Numbered from the stretch's first letter, positions 27,522 through 37,822 are shown. The stretch is DNA of 64,000 nucleotides from Methanolobus sp. (GCF_016278385.1 NZ_JADQBY010000004.1:1-64000); one strand, 5' to 3'. Numbers and translations are program-made. Notes: generated by a model not told the origin, from the sequence alone.

Positions 27522-27780
27522 GAATGATAACTCCAAATATGAGATTTTTATGGGAATTTTTAGGGATTTTACCCTGAAATAGTATTTCGTACATATTAAT
27601 GCTCGCCCGGACATAAGAGCCTTGCCGGAAAGAATAATCAAAAAACAGTCCTATTTGAGCACCAATCACTCACATCTCCCCAGAAAGAGGTTTGGAAGAT
27701 ATAGAATACTTTCACCCTGCATACAAGACAATTAAATACCTCAGTTAGATATATGCAGTAAAAGCAAGTATGGTCAAAAG

Positions 27781-29859
27781 ATGCACGAAACTCTCCGGAA
27801 GTATTTTGGATATTCTGATTTTCGTCCCCTTCAGGAAGACATAATTAACGATGTGCTCAATGACCGGGATACTTTTGTGCTAATGCCCACCGGAGGAGGG
27901 AAATCCCTTTGTTACCAGCTTCCTGCCCTTCTGAGGGATGGCATTACAGTAGTCGTATCTCCCCTTATATCACTCATGAAAGACCAGGTGGACAGCCTGA
28001 AAGAGAACGGCGTTGATGCGGCCTACCTGAATAGCACGCTGAAGCCTGCCGAGTCAAAGCGCATATATGAAGAACTGAAAAGGGGAGAGATAAAGATACT
28101 GTATGTTGCGCCTGAAAGACTGAATATGTCAAGCACTATTACGCTGCTCAAAGGTTTGAATGTAACTCTTTTTGCAATTGATGAGAGCCATTGTATTTCC
28201 GAATGGGGACATGACTTCAGACCGGAGTATCGCAAGCTCAATTACCTTAAGAAAAAATTCCCAAATGTCCCCATCATTGCACTTACTGCAACTGCTACGC
28301 CAAAGGTCAGGGAAGATACGATTCAGCAGCTTGGTATTGCAGAAGGAAAAACATATGTTGCAAGTTTTAATCGCAAAAACCTGTTTTATCGGGTCAGGGC
28401 AAAAAAAGACACATATGACAATTTACTCCAGTACCTGAGAAAGAAAAAAGGAGATAGCGGCATAATCTATTGTCAAAGCCGCAAGACAGTTGACAGCCTT
28501 AGCACCAAACTAAGGAAAGCCGGCTTCAACGCACTTCCATACCATGCGGGCCTTACAGACAATCAGAGAGAAAAGAACCAGGATCTGTTCATTAAAGACA
28601 GGACAGACATCATTGTCGCTACTATTGCCTTTGGAATGGGAATCGACAAGCCTAATGTTCGTTTTGTAATCCATTACGACCTTCCCAAAAACCTTGAGGG
28701 CTATTATCAGGAAACCGGACGAGGTGGCAGGGATGGTTTGGAATGCGAGTGTGTTCTTTTCTTCAGTCGTGGTGACAAATACAAAATAGAGTATTTCATC
28801 AAACAGAAAGATAAGAAAGAAGAAAGAGACATCGCCCTCAAACAGCTCAATGACATGGTAGATTACTGCGAAACCAATGTATGTCGCCGGAAAGTATTGC
28901 TTGGGTATTTTGGGGAAGAAGTGTTAGAAGAGAATTGCGGGAAATGTGACGTTTGCCTGCAACCACGCATTGAAGTTGATGGAACAGGTGATGCAAAGCT
29001 GCTAATTAATTGCATAAAGGAACTTGACCAGAGATTTGGAATGAACCATGTGATTGATGTGCTCACCGGCAGCCGGGCAAAGAAGATCACTGACAAGAAA
29101 CACCACCTTCTCAAAAACTTCGGACAGGGAGACATGCATCTAAAAGCAGTCTGGCTGGACATGGCAAGAGAAATGGTGCGACAGGATGTTATAAAAGTAG
29201 AGGGTGCGCGTTACCCCCTGCTAAAATTGAACCGGAAGAGTGAGGAAGTCCTCGCTGGTGAAAGAATGGTAACCTTCACACGAAAAGTAAGTGAGGACTG
29301 CCAGGAAGATTATGAGCCAGTTTCTTCTTCACCCATCAGAGAAGAAAACTTTGGATCACCATCTCCGACCCTACACAGGAAAGTAAGTGATGACCCCGAT
29401 AAAGATCTTTTCAACAAACTGAAGGAACTGCGTATATCACTGGCCCAGATGCAGGACGTACCCCCATATATCGTGTTTGCGGACACCAGTCTTCGTCAGA
29501 TGGCTGCTAAAAAGCCGCAAGATAAAGCAGAACTCTTGAAAATAACCGGTGTAGGAGAATACAAACTCAAGAAATATGGAGACATGTTCCTTAAGGAAAT
29601 AGCAAAGCATTGTGACGGACCTGAGGGTAAACAAACAATCGATAAAAAGAATGCTTCCAAAGCAGTTGTCAAAAAAGAAAATAGTGCTAAAACAAGTTCT
29701 TTGACAAGCCCAAAACCTGCGCTCAAAAAAGAAATGGTACTCAGAGCATTGAGTGAACTGGAAAATGACCTCCTCATAGCAATAAAAGACAAACTGGGCG
29801 GCACATATTCCGATGAGGAAATAAGGAATATATATCAATCACTTATCAAAAATAAATGA
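27781..29859 (+). CDS. recQ: ATP-dependent DNA helicase RecQ
   Basis: A 692-residue 3'-5' helicase for DNA repair. The motor has MPTGGGKSLCYQLP (about 38-51), DESHC (about 137-141), TATATPKVR and the QETGRGGRDG motif. The zinc-binding region follows (CETNVCRRK and CGKCDVC). An HRDC domain sits at about 540-620. The lysine-rich tail beyond 620, with a final helix, is not in bacterial RecQ. It is divergent from guaAB. Confidence 0.92.
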   Translation: MHETLRKYFGYSDFRPLQEDIINDVLNDRDTFVLMPTGGGKSLCYQLPALLRDGITVVVSPLISLMKDQVDSLKENGVDAAYLNSTLKPAESKRIYEELKRGEIKILYVAPERLNMSSTITLLKGLNVTLFAIDESHCISEWGHDFRPEYRKLNYLKKKFPNVPIIALTATATPKVREDTIQQLGIAEGKTYVASFNRKNLFYRVRAKKDTYDNLLQYLRKKKGDSGIIYCQSRKTVDSLSTKLRKAGFNALPYHAGLTDNQREKNQDLFIKDRTDIIVATIAFGMGIDKPNVRFVIHYDLPKNLEGYYQETGRGGRDGLECECVLFFSRGDKYKIEYFIKQKDKKEERDIALKQLNDMVDYCETNVCRRKVLLGYFGEEVLEENCGKCDVCLQPRIEVDGTGDAKLLINCIKELDQRFGMNHVIDVLTGSRAKKITDKKHHLLKNFGQGDMHLKAVWLDMAREMVRQDVIKVEGARYPLLKLNRKSEEVLAGERMVTFTRKVSEDCQEDYEPVSSSPIREENFGSPSPTLHRKVSDDPDKDLFNKLKELRISLAQMQDVPPYIVFADTSLRQMAAKKPQDKAELLKITGVGEYKLKKYGDMFLKEIAKHCDGPEGKQTIDKKNASKAVVKKENSAKTSSLTSPKPALKKEMVLRALSELENDLLIAIKDKLGGTYSDEEIRNIYQSLIKNK

Positions 29860-29882
29860 TAATGATCGAATTTTCAAATTCA

Positions 29883-30008
29883 TTATTCACATGTATCCAG
29901 CAGATGCCTTTTAGGGCGAACCCTCTGGTCACCCGGATGAATAGGATTTACTTTTGCTTCCTTTTCGTATTTTTTCTGCGTTTTATCTTCAGGATTTTTC
30001 TCTGTCAT
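29883..30008 (-). CDS. Small basic protein of 41 aa
   Basis: A 41-residue open frame with a strong ribosome site (AGAGGTGGGTTAT) before its ATG. The product starts MTEKNPEDK, is lysine- and arginine-rich, and has an HPGDQRVRPKRHLLD stretch. It has no membrane segment. It is short, so below usual cut-offs, but the ribosome site and codon use look real. It lies between the convergent recQ and the prepilin peptidase gene's tail region. Family not recognised. Confidence 0.6.
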   Translation of the reverse strand: MTEKNPEDKTQKKYEKEAKVNPIHPGDQRVRPKRHLLDTCE

Positions 30009-30076
30009 ATAACCCACCTCTAATTAGTAATTTGTAAGCCCGGCTATTAAAAGTTAATGAAAAGAAAAAGAGCAAT

Positions 30077-30835
30077 TCACATCATCATGAATTGCAGTGT
30101 TATATAAAAAATAAGGTCCCCGAATACCACTGCGGTGATAAAACCTGCGGTGATAGGAATCATAAATGGAAGACCGGGAGTTATCCACACACCACCCTTT
30201 ACTTTTCCAGCTTTCTGGTAGCCTTTCAATTCAGATATCACTTCAGAACTAAGTTCAGTACCTGACCTTGAAAATTTGAACTTAACACCATCCTTGGTTT
30301 TACTGTAAGCATCTATCATGCGAAAATGTCCTTTTTCCAGTTTGGAAATAGGCATGATGTAACCGATGAACATGTAGTATGGCCGCTTTAATGACTCTGT
30401 GGGATTTTTAAGCAGGTTGTATAGGAAAAGTCCTATAGGCACTATGATCGTGAGTATTACAGAATTTCCAAATACACTAAAAGCAAAGATATTGAAAAGT
30501 GGAACTCCATATACAGGAAGTGATGTTGAACCTATCATAATTGCCGGAAACGTGGGGATTATCAGAGAAATAACCATTAGAACCTTAGCATCAGCACCAC
30601 CAAACGCCCCTAGCTGGAAAAGCACATACACAAAGGCGAAGATGAAAAGGAATGTAAGTATGTTGCGTATGAGATATGGAAAACCATAGGTCATAAGGTC
30701 GTACATTATAAAGATGAATCCAACGCCAAACATCATGATCCATACTTCATTGACAACACGGCGGGTTTTGATATCAGCATAGCAGGCATACAGTAAAAAA
30801 GGCATGCATGCAAGTACTTTGAGTATTTCTATCAT
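30077..30835 (-). CDS. Prepilin/preflagellin-type peptidase (A24 family)
   Basis: A 252-residue membrane aspartic peptidase that trims class III signal peptides of archaeal pilins and archaellins. The two active aspartates lie in YADIKTRRV (about 19-27) and in GGADAKVLM (about 94-102; GxGD-type motif). Six or so membrane helices alternate with a cytosolic insert at about 150-210. It is 1 bp behind the hps-rraA gene, which gives no functional link. Confidence 0.8.
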   Translation of the reverse strand: MIEILKVLACMPFLLYACYADIKTRRVVNEVWIMMFGVGFIFIMYDLMTYGFPYLIRNILTFLFIFAFVYVLFQLGAFGGADAKVLMVISLIIPTFPAIMIGSTSLPVYGVPLFNIFAFSVFGNSVILTIIVPIGLFLYNLLKNPTESLKRPYYMFIGYIMPISKLEKGHFRMIDAYSKTKDGVKFKFSRSGTELSSEVISELKGYQKAGKVKGGVWITPGLPFMIPITAGFITAVVFGDLIFYITLQFMMM

Positions 30836-30836
30836 T

Positions 30837-32117
30837 TCAGTGTTTCTCCCATTTTTTCAGTTTCATGACCTCTGAGAGGGTTGATCCTCTGCGTATCTCT
30901 TCAAAAAGGCGCTGTTCGGTCTTTTCGACTTCCTTTGCACGCCTTGCAATCTCATAAGCACGTTCCTTTGGGATTACCACGACACCATTATCATCTCCGA
31001 TGATATAATCACCCGGATTTACGGACTGGTTTCCACAGACTATTTCAGAATTTATTTCACCAAACCCTTTGGGCTCTCCGGCATTAGGAACATTACAGGT
31101 TGCAAAAACAGGTAACCCTATTTTACGAATTTCATCTATATCCCTCACTGCCCCATCGACGACAACTCCTGCTATACCCCTGTTAAGACAGCTTAGGGTT
31201 GCAAGGCCACCCCAGGGCGCAACATGCCTGCTGCCGTTATAAATAACAATCACGTCCCCTTCCTTTGCCCCATCTATGGCTTCCACAGCCTTGGCCCAAT
31301 CACCTTTGAAGGTCTGGACCGTAACCGCAGTACCAACCATTTTTTTACCAGCCACCATGGAGAATATATCCTGCATGGCCCCTTTACGATGCATGGAATC
31401 TGAAATATTGGGAGTGGAAACACCTTCCAGTATCTTACGGATCTCTTCGTCATGTGATGTTTTCAATACAGGTGCAACAGAAGGAAAATCAACACTTTGC
31501 CGGATGGCATTTGCTGAGGCGGTCACATTGGATGAGCGAATAATATTTCCCCCAACAATCACAATGTTCGCGCCAGAGGTCACAGCTTCCGAGCATGAAT
31601 CTGCGTCCAGCCCGCCTGCTATGGCAACAGGAATACTCACGTGTTTCACGACTTCTTTCATTATGGCAAGTGAATCCTGACCTCCCATCTGCTGGTCTAT
31701 GCCCGCATGCACATTAATGTAATCAACCCCCATCTTTTCCAGTTCGATACTACGGGAAACAGGGTCATTGACAGATATCAGGTCTGCCATTATCTTCACA
31801 CCATATTTTTTTGCGGCACGTATCGCTTCCTGAATGGTGGAATCATCGGCACTGGCAAGTACAACAACAATGTCTGCACCTGCTTTTGCACCCATTTCAA
31901 CTTCTATAGAGCCGGTATCCGCTATTTTCATATCTGCGATAATTGTCCTGCCAGGAAAATTTTTCCGGATTTCCCTAATGGCATCCATGCCATCGCTTTT
32001 TATGAGCGGCGTTCCGACCTCGATCCAGTCCACACCCCCTTCAAGAGATTCTTTTGCTATCTGTATTGCTCGGTCCGTTTCTAAAATGTCAAGAGCTACC
32101 TGAATGATTGGTTTGAT
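30837..32117 (-). CDS. Hexulose-6-phosphate synthase/RraA-like fusion with apparent AUC start
   Basis: A 426-residue fusion. Residues 1-210 are the 3-hexulose-6-phosphate synthase barrel (QVALD at 6-10, DWIEVGTPL at 30-38, ADMKIADTG near 62). Residues about 225-426 are an RraA-like domain. Hps makes ribulose-5-phosphate reversibly from formaldehyde-bearing sugar phosphate. The frame opens before any ATG, GTG or TTG: the family N-terminus (KPIIQVALD) is encoded upstream of the GTG at 32033. The only codon in the right place, 3 nt after GGTGAT, is ATC at 32115-32117. If the start is the GTG, the essential first strand is lost. Confidence 0.8.
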   Translation of the reverse strand: MKPIIQVALDILETDRAIQIAKESLEGGVDWIEVGTPLIKSDGMDAIREIRKNFPGRTIIADMKIADTGSIEVEMGAKAGADIVVVLASADDSTIQEAIRAAKKYGVKIMADLISVNDPVSRSIELEKMGVDYINVHAGIDQQMGGQDSLAIMKEVVKHVSIPVAIAGGLDADSCSEAVTSGANIVIVGGNIIRSSNVTASANAIRQSVDFPSVAPVLKTSHDEEIRKILEGVSTPNISDSMHRKGAMQDIFSMVAGKKMVGTAVTVQTFKGDWAKAVEAIDGAKEGDVIVIYNGSRHVAPWGGLATLSCLNRGIAGVVVDGAVRDIDEIRKIGLPVFATCNVPNAGEPKGFGEINSEIVCGNQSVNPGDYIIGDDNGVVVIPKERAYEIARRAKEVEKTEQRLFEEIRRGSTLSEVMKLKKWEKH

Positions 32118-32215
32118 ATGATCACCTTTGGAAATACTTACACTACTAAAATACTTGAAAACCTATAAATTTAATCACGCAAAACTAATATCTTGTGAAA
32201 TAATCCGGGAGAAAA

Positions 32216-32662
32216 ATGACTGAAAATGAAGAGATATCCGATCAGGAACGACAAATATTGCTGAACAGACTCCATAAGTGTCTTTTCTGGGTAGGAGAAC
32301 AGATTCCCAATAAGATATACATCAAAGGAAAAGAGGTAAACCTTCATGAAGTTGTCTGGGAGATAGTCAATAAAACTAAGCTGGACGAGGATGACCTGAA
32401 AAACATTGATTATTTTTTAGAGCTCTTGTGCGATAAAGAAAAAGAATACGACGACTGCCTTGAACATGATCATCTAAATTGCGAGGAAGCAAAAGAACTC
32501 TTTGATCAAGCAGCGGGTGTTATGCGGGCGATTATGGACCTTAAGGAACTGACAATATCCTCAAAAAGAAAAGTCATTTTCAAAAACCGGCAAATATGCA
32601 ATGATGTGAATACAGATGAATGGGATACGCTGACAGAAGATATAAAGCAAAATGAACTCTGA
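32216..32662 (+). CDS. DUF5788 family protein
   Basis: A 148-residue soluble acidic protein. It matches a short archaeal family with the RLHKCLFWVGEQIP opening (about 19-32) and a helical acidic core ending in KRKVIFKNRQI. The function is unknown. GGGAGAAAA precedes the ATG. It lies 59 bp before pyrB on the same strand. Confidence 0.7.
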   Translation: MTENEEISDQERQILLNRLHKCLFWVGEQIPNKIYIKGKEVNLHEVVWEIVNKTKLDEDDLKNIDYFLELLCDKEKEYDDCLEHDHLNCEEAKELFDQAAGVMRAIMDLKELTISSKRKVIFKNRQICNDVNTDEWDTLTEDIKQNEL

Positions 32663-32721
32663 ATACATATATCCCCATTATCAGGCAAATATTATATCCC
32701 ATGTAATGCCTCTAGTAGTCA

Positions 32722-33648
32722 ATGAAATTCAAGGACCAACATATCATTTCCATGAGAGAATTCCCAAGGGAAATGATCGATCATATCCTCAATGCTGCTG
32801 AAAAGATGGAGCCCATTGCACATGGGAAACAGAAATCAGACATGCTTGCCGGAAAAGTTCTTGCAGTCCTCTTTTTTGAACCAAGTACCAGAACCAGGAT
32901 GTCTTTTGAGACTGCAATGTTGCGGCTTGGAGGAGATGTACTGAATTTGGGATCGGTGGATGCAAGTTCCATAGCCAAAGGAGAAACATTGGCGGATACC
33001 ATTAGGGTTGTCGATGGCTACGTAGATGCTATTGTGTTACGTCACCCTAAAGAAGGTGCAGCGCAGCTTGCCTCTGAATTCTCAATAGTGCCTATTCTTA
33101 ATGCAGGAGACGGTGCAGGCCACCATCCAACACAGACACTGCTTGACCTTTACACCATTAAGCGTGAGAGCCACCTTGAAGGATTAAAGATTGCACTTGC
33201 AGGTGACCTGAAATACGGAAGGACCGTGCATTCTCTTTGTTATGCGTTATCCCTATATGGCGCACAAATAACACTGATATCCCCAAAAGAACTTCGTATG
33301 CCGGAAGAGATAATCAGCGACATAATAGCAAGGGGTGCAAAAATCATTGAAACTGATTCAATTGAGGATGCCATCAATGATGTTGATGTGCTTTATATGA
33401 CGCGCATACAAAAGGAAAGATTCCCGGATGCTGCAGAATATCAGAAAGTTGCAAATAAGCTTAAGATAACAATTGAAACATTAAAAGATGTGAAACCTGA
33501 ATTAAAAATCATGCATCCGTTGCCAAGGGTTAACGAGATAGATACAAAAATTGATGATACACCCCATGCATGTTACTTCAAGCAGGCATTCTATGGAGTA
33601 CCTGTACGCATGGCACTTTTAGGACTGGTTTTGGGGGCTATAGAATGA
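32722..33648 (+). CDS. pyrB: Aspartate carbamoyltransferase catalytic subunit
   Basis: A 308-residue enzyme that joins carbamoyl phosphate and aspartate in pyrimidine synthesis. STRTRMSFE (about 53-61) binds carbamoyl phosphate, HPxQ is present as HHPTQTLLD (about 134), and MTRIQKERF is near residue 229. Length is normal. Its stop overlaps the start of pyrI by 4 bp. Confidence 0.94.
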   Translation: MKFKDQHIISMREFPREMIDHILNAAEKMEPIAHGKQKSDMLAGKVLAVLFFEPSTRTRMSFETAMLRLGGDVLNLGSVDASSIAKGETLADTIRVVDGYVDAIVLRHPKEGAAQLASEFSIVPILNAGDGAGHHPTQTLLDLYTIKRESHLEGLKIALAGDLKYGRTVHSLCYALSLYGAQITLISPKELRMPEEIISDIIARGAKIIETDSIEDAINDVDVLYMTRIQKERFPDAAEYQKVANKLKITIETLKDVKPELKIMHPLPRVNEIDTKIDDTPHACYFKQAFYGVPVRMALLGLVLGAIE

Positions 33649-34115
33649 CTGACATCGAAACAGAACTAAGGGTGCGCAGGATAGAGAATGGAACTGTTAT
33701 AGACCACATCACTGCAGGAAAAGCATTAAATGTGCTAAAGATACTCGGACTGCCTGATTCATCCCACGGAGTCGTAAGTGTCCTGATCAACTCCCATGGA
33801 AAATATGGGGAAAAAGATGTCGTGAAGATCGAGAATCGTGAACTTAAGGTTGAAGAGGTTGACAGAATAGCGCTTATTGCACCTAACGCAACTATCAACA
33901 TCATACGCAACTTCAATGTAACAAGCAAGAACAAGGTGCATATACCATCTTTTGTAGAGAACGTTGTAGGATGTATAAACCCTAATTGTATTTCCAATAG
34001 TGATGAACCCATCACCTCGAAGTTCAAAGTGGATACTGAAGATACATGCCTGAAACTCAGATGTTTTTACTGTGGCCGGATGATATCAGAGAATATTGCA
34101 GAGCATCTGCTCTAG
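33645..34115 (+). CDS. pyrI: Aspartate carbamoyltransferase regulatory subunit
   Basis: A 156-residue allosteric subunit. The nucleotide-binding domain (LRVRRIENGTVIDHI, residues about 7-21) comes first, then the zinc domain with CINPNC and CFYCG. CTP and ATP bind here to tune PyrB. The start overlaps the pyrB stop (ATGA) and is the correct one for the family; the upstream extension of the frame is not coding. Confidence 0.93.
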   Translation: MTDIETELRVRRIENGTVIDHITAGKALNVLKILGLPDSSHGVVSVLINSHGKYGEKDVVKIENRELKVEEVDRIALIAPNATINIIRNFNVTSKNKVHIPSFVENVVGCINPNCISNSDEPITSKFKVDTEDTCLKLRCFYCGRMISENIAEHLL

Positions 34116-34163
34116 AGTAGAGTTAAATAAATAAAAAGGAAGAAACGGTTGGAGGTAGAAATC

Positions 34164-34196
34164 ATGGCACCAAAATACACATGCTACAATTTATAA
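34164..34196 (+). other. Nine-codon mini-frame with a good ribosome site
   Basis: GGAGGTAGAAATC leads to an ATG and then only MAPKYTCYNL before a stop. It may be a remnant of a lost gene (the opening loosely resembles a rubredoxin-type start, a weak thought) or a leader peptide. I would not call it a gene. Confidence 0.2.
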
Positions 34197-34321
34197 TATA
34201 TAATAACACATATATATAATTGATGGCCATTGTTAATGATTTAACATGAACTTTTATGCAAATAAATCACTCGAACTATGCCACAAATGAACACGTCTGT
34301 TCCAAAAAAAAGGTTTTGCCA

Positions 34322-35113
34322 TTAAAGGCCAAGAATATCCTGCATGGTATAAAGCCCGGGTTCAGCATTACCAATCCATGCAGCTGCTTTTACCGCACCG
34401 CCTGCAAATGCCTGCCTTGAATGAGCCTGGTGTTTTATTTCGATCCTTTCACCATCACCTGCAAAGAGGACTGTATGATCACCTACAATATCCCCGCCAC
34501 GAACAGCATGAATACCTATTTCTTTTCCACGTGGAGCAAGACCCTCACGGCCATAGACATAATCTTTGCCGCCAAGAACCTTGCTGATAACTTCAGCAGC
34601 TCCTTTGGCGGTGCCACTTGGAGCATCTTTCTTCTGATTATGGTGGGCTTCAATGATCTCAATATCAACATCATCAAGATACTTTGCTGCTTCACCAAGG
34701 AGCTTGAAGAACACATACACACCAACTGAGTAGTTAGGTGAGATAATTCCTGCTACATTGTTGCTGGTAATTGAATCCTCTATGGATTTTTTCTGCTCAG
34801 GAGTCAGACCGGTAGTACCTACCACTAGACTCACACCACATGCTGCTGCCCTTGGGGCATTGACCGCTGTAGCATTCGCAATGGTAAAATCAATAAGCAC
34901 CTGAGTGCCGGTGTTTTTCAAAACAGATTCCATGTCATCAACATGGGACAATGGGACGTTCAAAGTACCTATATGAGCTACCTCGCCCACATCCTCACCG
35001 ATGTTCATAAGATCGAAAGCTGCTGTTAAGCAAACATCTTCAGACCTGATGATATTGTCAATGAGGAGTCTGCCCATTCTTCCCGAAGCACCGGTAACTC
35101 CAACGTTTATCAT
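34322..35113 (-). CDS. dapB: 4-Hydroxy-tetrahydrodipicolinate reductase
   Basis: A 263-residue enzyme of lysine/diaminopimelate synthesis. VGVTGASGRMGRL (about 4-16) binds NAD(P)H, and the active-site segment EAHHNQKKDAPSGTA is near residue 156. I start at 35113, whose ATG overlaps the dapA stop and has GGGGTGCATC before it. The open frame could start 9 nt earlier. Confidence 0.93.
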   Translation of the reverse strand: MINVGVTGASGRMGRLLIDNIIRSEDVCLTAAFDLMNIGEDVGEVAHIGTLNVPLSHVDDMESVLKNTGTQVLIDFTIANATAVNAPRAAACGVSLVVGTTGLTPEQKKSIEDSITSNNVAGIISPNYSVGVYVFFKLLGEAAKYLDDVDIEIIEAHHNQKKDAPSGTAKGAAEVISKVLGGKDYVYGREGLAPRGKEIGIHAVRGGDIVGDHTVLFAGDGERIEIKHQAHSRQAFAGGAVKAAAWIGNAEPGLYTMQDILGL

Positions 35114-35985
35114 AAGATGCACCCCATGCTGCGAAGAACCTTTTCGAGTTCAACGCTGTTCCCTTCACTTAGAGGCGCAAGAGGGAGTCTCATAGCTCCA
35201 CTTGACAGACCGAGAAGTTCCACAGCGCGCTTCACAGGAATTGGATTGGTCTCTGTGAATAATTCACGGATAAGAGGTGCCATTTCAAAATGAAGTTTTT
35301 TTGCAGTTTCGAAATCACTGGCTTTTACAGCATCATAGAGCTTTACCATCATTTCAGGAACAATGTTGGCAACAACAGATATCACACCTGCTCCGCCCAT
35401 AGCAAGTATTGGAAATGTAAGTCCGTCCTCACCTGAGAGAACTACAAAATCTTCATCGACAGTCTGTTCAAGTATCTGTGACACTTTTCCAATATTGCCA
35501 CTTGCCTCTTTTACAGCCACAATGTTCCCTACTTTTGAAAGCTCAATAATTACTTCCAAAGGCATATCCTGTCCTGTTCTGGAAGGTACGTTATATAGTA
35601 CAATAGGGATATCAGCAGATTCCGCTATTTTCTTAAAATGAGCAATTAGTCCTGCATTATTGGGTTTAATGTAATAGGGGGATATAATAAGAACACCATC
35701 TGCCCCGGAGTCCGCCGCATGTTTTGTGAGTTCAACTGCTTCAACAGTGTTGTTAGAACCAGTACCTGCCATGACAGGAACCTTCGCACAATCAACACAA
35801 AGGTTGATCAGCTGTTTATGCTCCCCTGTTGACAGGGTAGCAGATTCACCGGTCGTGCCACTGACAACAACTCCGGAAACGCCACCTTCTTCAACATAAT
35901 TGACAATATTTCTGAAACTTTCCTCATCAATGCTATTATCACTAGAGAATGGCGTTACAAGAGCAGGCAAAACTCCTTTGAACAT
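35110..35985 (-). CDS. dapA: 4-Hydroxy-tetrahydrodipicolinate synthase
   Basis: A 291-residue Schiff-base aldolase joining pyruvate and aspartate semialdehyde. VSGTTGESATL (about 41-51), the YNVPSRTG tyrosine site (about 133-140) and lysine in VAVKEASGN (about 158) are present. Length is normal. It is translationally coupled with dapB (ATGA overlap). GAGAGGGGATAT precedes the ATG. Confidence 0.94.
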   Translation of the reverse strand: MFKGVLPALVTPFSSDNSIDEESFRNIVNYVEEGGVSGVVVSGTTGESATLSTGEHKQLINLCVDCAKVPVMAGTGSNNTVEAVELTKHAADSGADGVLIISPYYIKPNNAGLIAHFKKIAESADIPIVLYNVPSRTGQDMPLEVIIELSKVGNIVAVKEASGNIGKVSQILEQTVDEDFVVLSGEDGLTFPILAMGGAGVISVVANIVPEMMVKLYDAVKASDFETAKKLHFEMAPLIRELFTETNPIPVKRAVELLGLSSGAMRLPLAPLSEGNSVELEKVLRSMGCIL

Positions 35986-36009
35986 GGGAATATCCCCTCT
36001 CCAAATAAA

Positions 36010-36204
36010 TTACTGTAATGGCTTATGTGTCATCTTTCTTGTCACGTAACCAGCTACACGGTTTCTGATAACCTTGCTCTCAATGGTGGTGTACTTTGAC
36101 ACAAGTGGCTTATTCTTATCGAAGTCAGTTGTAAATACATCACCATGCTTTTCTACTAAGCGAATTGAAATTCTCTTGATATTGGTTTGTCTAATATTTC
36201 CCAT
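36010..36204 (-). CDS. rps17e: 30S ribosomal protein S17e
   Basis: A 64-residue basic protein typical of archaeal and eukaryotic small subunits. It begins [16 protein letters not shown] and has the conserved [15 protein letters not shown] tail. GGAGAATTATC precedes the ATG. It lies 24 bp before the dapA start on the same strand, so the three probably form an operon. Confidence 0.93.
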   Translation of the reverse strand: MGNIRQTNIKRISIRLVEKHGDVFTTDFDKNKPLVSKYTTIESKVIRNRVAGYVTRKMTHKPLQ

Positions 36205-36319
36205 GATAATTCTCCATTATTATTAAAATGAAACTCTATGATAGTAACTTGTATCGGGTTATAATAAATACCCTTACATTTATACCTTTTGGAATACTGA
36301 AATGCACCTGAAGACTTAA

Positions 36320-36607
36320 TTATATATCTGTTTTTCCCAGAAGACGGTCAATTGCTTTTGCGTCTTTGAAAACTGGCTCTCTTGTGCCTTTTTGATTAAA
36401 AAAGAGAGCAATGAGCACAATTAGAAGGCCGATATTGGGATTTAAGTATGCAATAAATATTCCCAGAAGAATAAGTGTTGATGCCAGAATACCTTTTATG
36501 ACACCTTTGCGGTAAGAGCCAAGACGAGTTCTTTTATAGATGCGAATATCCCGCAAGGTAAGGAAAAGGACAACAACATATGCCAGCATCGCTATATAAA
36601 CGTACAT
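36320..36607 (-). CDS. Small two-to-three-helix membrane protein
   Basis: A 95-residue protein with hydrophobic segments at about 1-18, 40-58 and 60-75. I start at 36607, as GGTGTGA precedes it; the open frame has a GTG two codons upstream. No family is recognised. It is alone between S17e and the divergent dinB. Confidence 0.55.
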   Translation of the reverse strand: MYVYIAMLAYVVVLFLTLRDIRIYKRTRLGSYRKGVIKGILASTLILLGIFIAYLNPNIGLLIVLIALFFNQKGTREPVFKDAKAIDRLLGKTDI

Positions 36608-36733
36608 TTTCACACCTGTACCCTTTAACTAGCTATTAACTTGATAACACTTGCCCATGGTCCGGGATATTATACCAGGGTTCTGTTGAGGCAGGCATAA
36701 TTAGTTAAATCCGGAAATATACATAAGGTTTGA

Positions 36734-37822
36734 ATGAAAAGCTCACCCAGGGAACGGATAACACTGCATCTGGACATGGACAGTTTTTACTCTTCTGTGG
36801 AAGTAAGAGAAAGACCGGAACTGAAAGGATTACCGGTTGTTGTGGGTTCAGACCCGAAGGGCGGCAGCGGAAGAGGAGTTGTAAGTACATGCTCCTACGA
36901 GGCAAGGGAATTTGGAATACATTCCGCAATGCCCATATCAAAAGCCTACCGGCTCTGCCCTGATGCAGTTTTCCTTCAGGTCAACATGAATCTTTACAAA
37001 GATGCTTCTGAAAAAATAATGAATATCATACGTATTTTTGCAGACAAATTCCAGCAGGTAAGTGTGGATGAGGCTTACATCGATATTGGGGATTCGATAA
37101 GTGATTATGAGTCTGCGACTCTGCTTGCAAGAAAGATCAAAAGCGAAGTCAAGCGATTGCAGGGACTTACATGCTCCATAGGAGTCGCACCCAACAAGGT
37201 CATTGCAAAAATAGCATCTGATTTCAATAAACCCGACGGACTTACAATTGTAAGACCGGAAGATATACAGGATTTTCTATTTCCCCTTCATGTATCAAAG
37301 ATACCGGGCATAGGAAAGAAGACACAACCCATTCTTCAGGAAATGGGAATAGAAACTGTGGGACAGCTTGCATCATGTGATGTCCAGCTTCTTATAGCGC
37401 GTTTCGGGAAGTTCGGAGTAGTAATGCACCAGCTTGCAAACGGTGTAGACATGCGCGAAGTAAAGGAACGCGAAGAAGTGAAATCCATCAGCACTGAGGA
37501 TACTTTTGATGAAGACCTATCAGATGCCGAAGATATCGAAAAATCACTTACCAGCCTTTCAGAGAAGGTCTATGTATCACTCCTCAAAAAGCGTTTCAGG
37601 TTCAGGACTGTGACCCTCAAGGTGCGTTTTGAAGATTTCAGGACATACACAAGGGCAAGGACATTACATGCAGCCACTACGGACAAAGAGGCAATCAGAA
37701 AAACATCCTGCAGCCTTATGGAAGAGTTTCTTGGAAAAGGGAGATTCCGATTACTGGGAGTCGGGGTCACTAAACTTGAAAAACTTGATGAGAGACAGAC
37801 TTATCTTAGCGATTTCCTGTAA
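36734..37822 (+). CDS. dinB: DNA polymerase IV (Y-family translesion polymerase)
   Basis: A 362-residue lesion-bypass polymerase. The catalytic carboxylates are in LDMDSFYSSVE (about 12-22) and SVDEAY (about 107-112). The S/YEAR motif (about 55-58), the HhH region (IPGIGKKTQ, about 191-199) and the little finger domain follow. It may act with RecQ and Nth in repair. Length is normal for archaea. Confidence 0.92.
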   Translation: MKSSPRERITLHLDMDSFYSSVEVRERPELKGLPVVVGSDPKGGSGRGVVSTCSYEAREFGIHSAMPISKAYRLCPDAVFLQVNMNLYKDASEKIMNIIRIFADKFQQVSVDEAYIDIGDSISDYESATLLARKIKSEVKRLQGLTCSIGVAPNKVIAKIASDFNKPDGLTIVRPEDIQDFLFPLHVSKIPGIGKKTQPILQEMGIETVGQLASCDVQLLIARFGKFGVVMHQLANGVDMREVKEREEVKSISTEDTFDEDLSDAEDIEKSLTSLSEKVYVSLLKKRFRFRTVTLKVRFEDFRTYTRARTLHAATTDKEAIRKTSCSLMEEFLGKGRFRLLGVGVTKLEKLDERQTYLSDFL

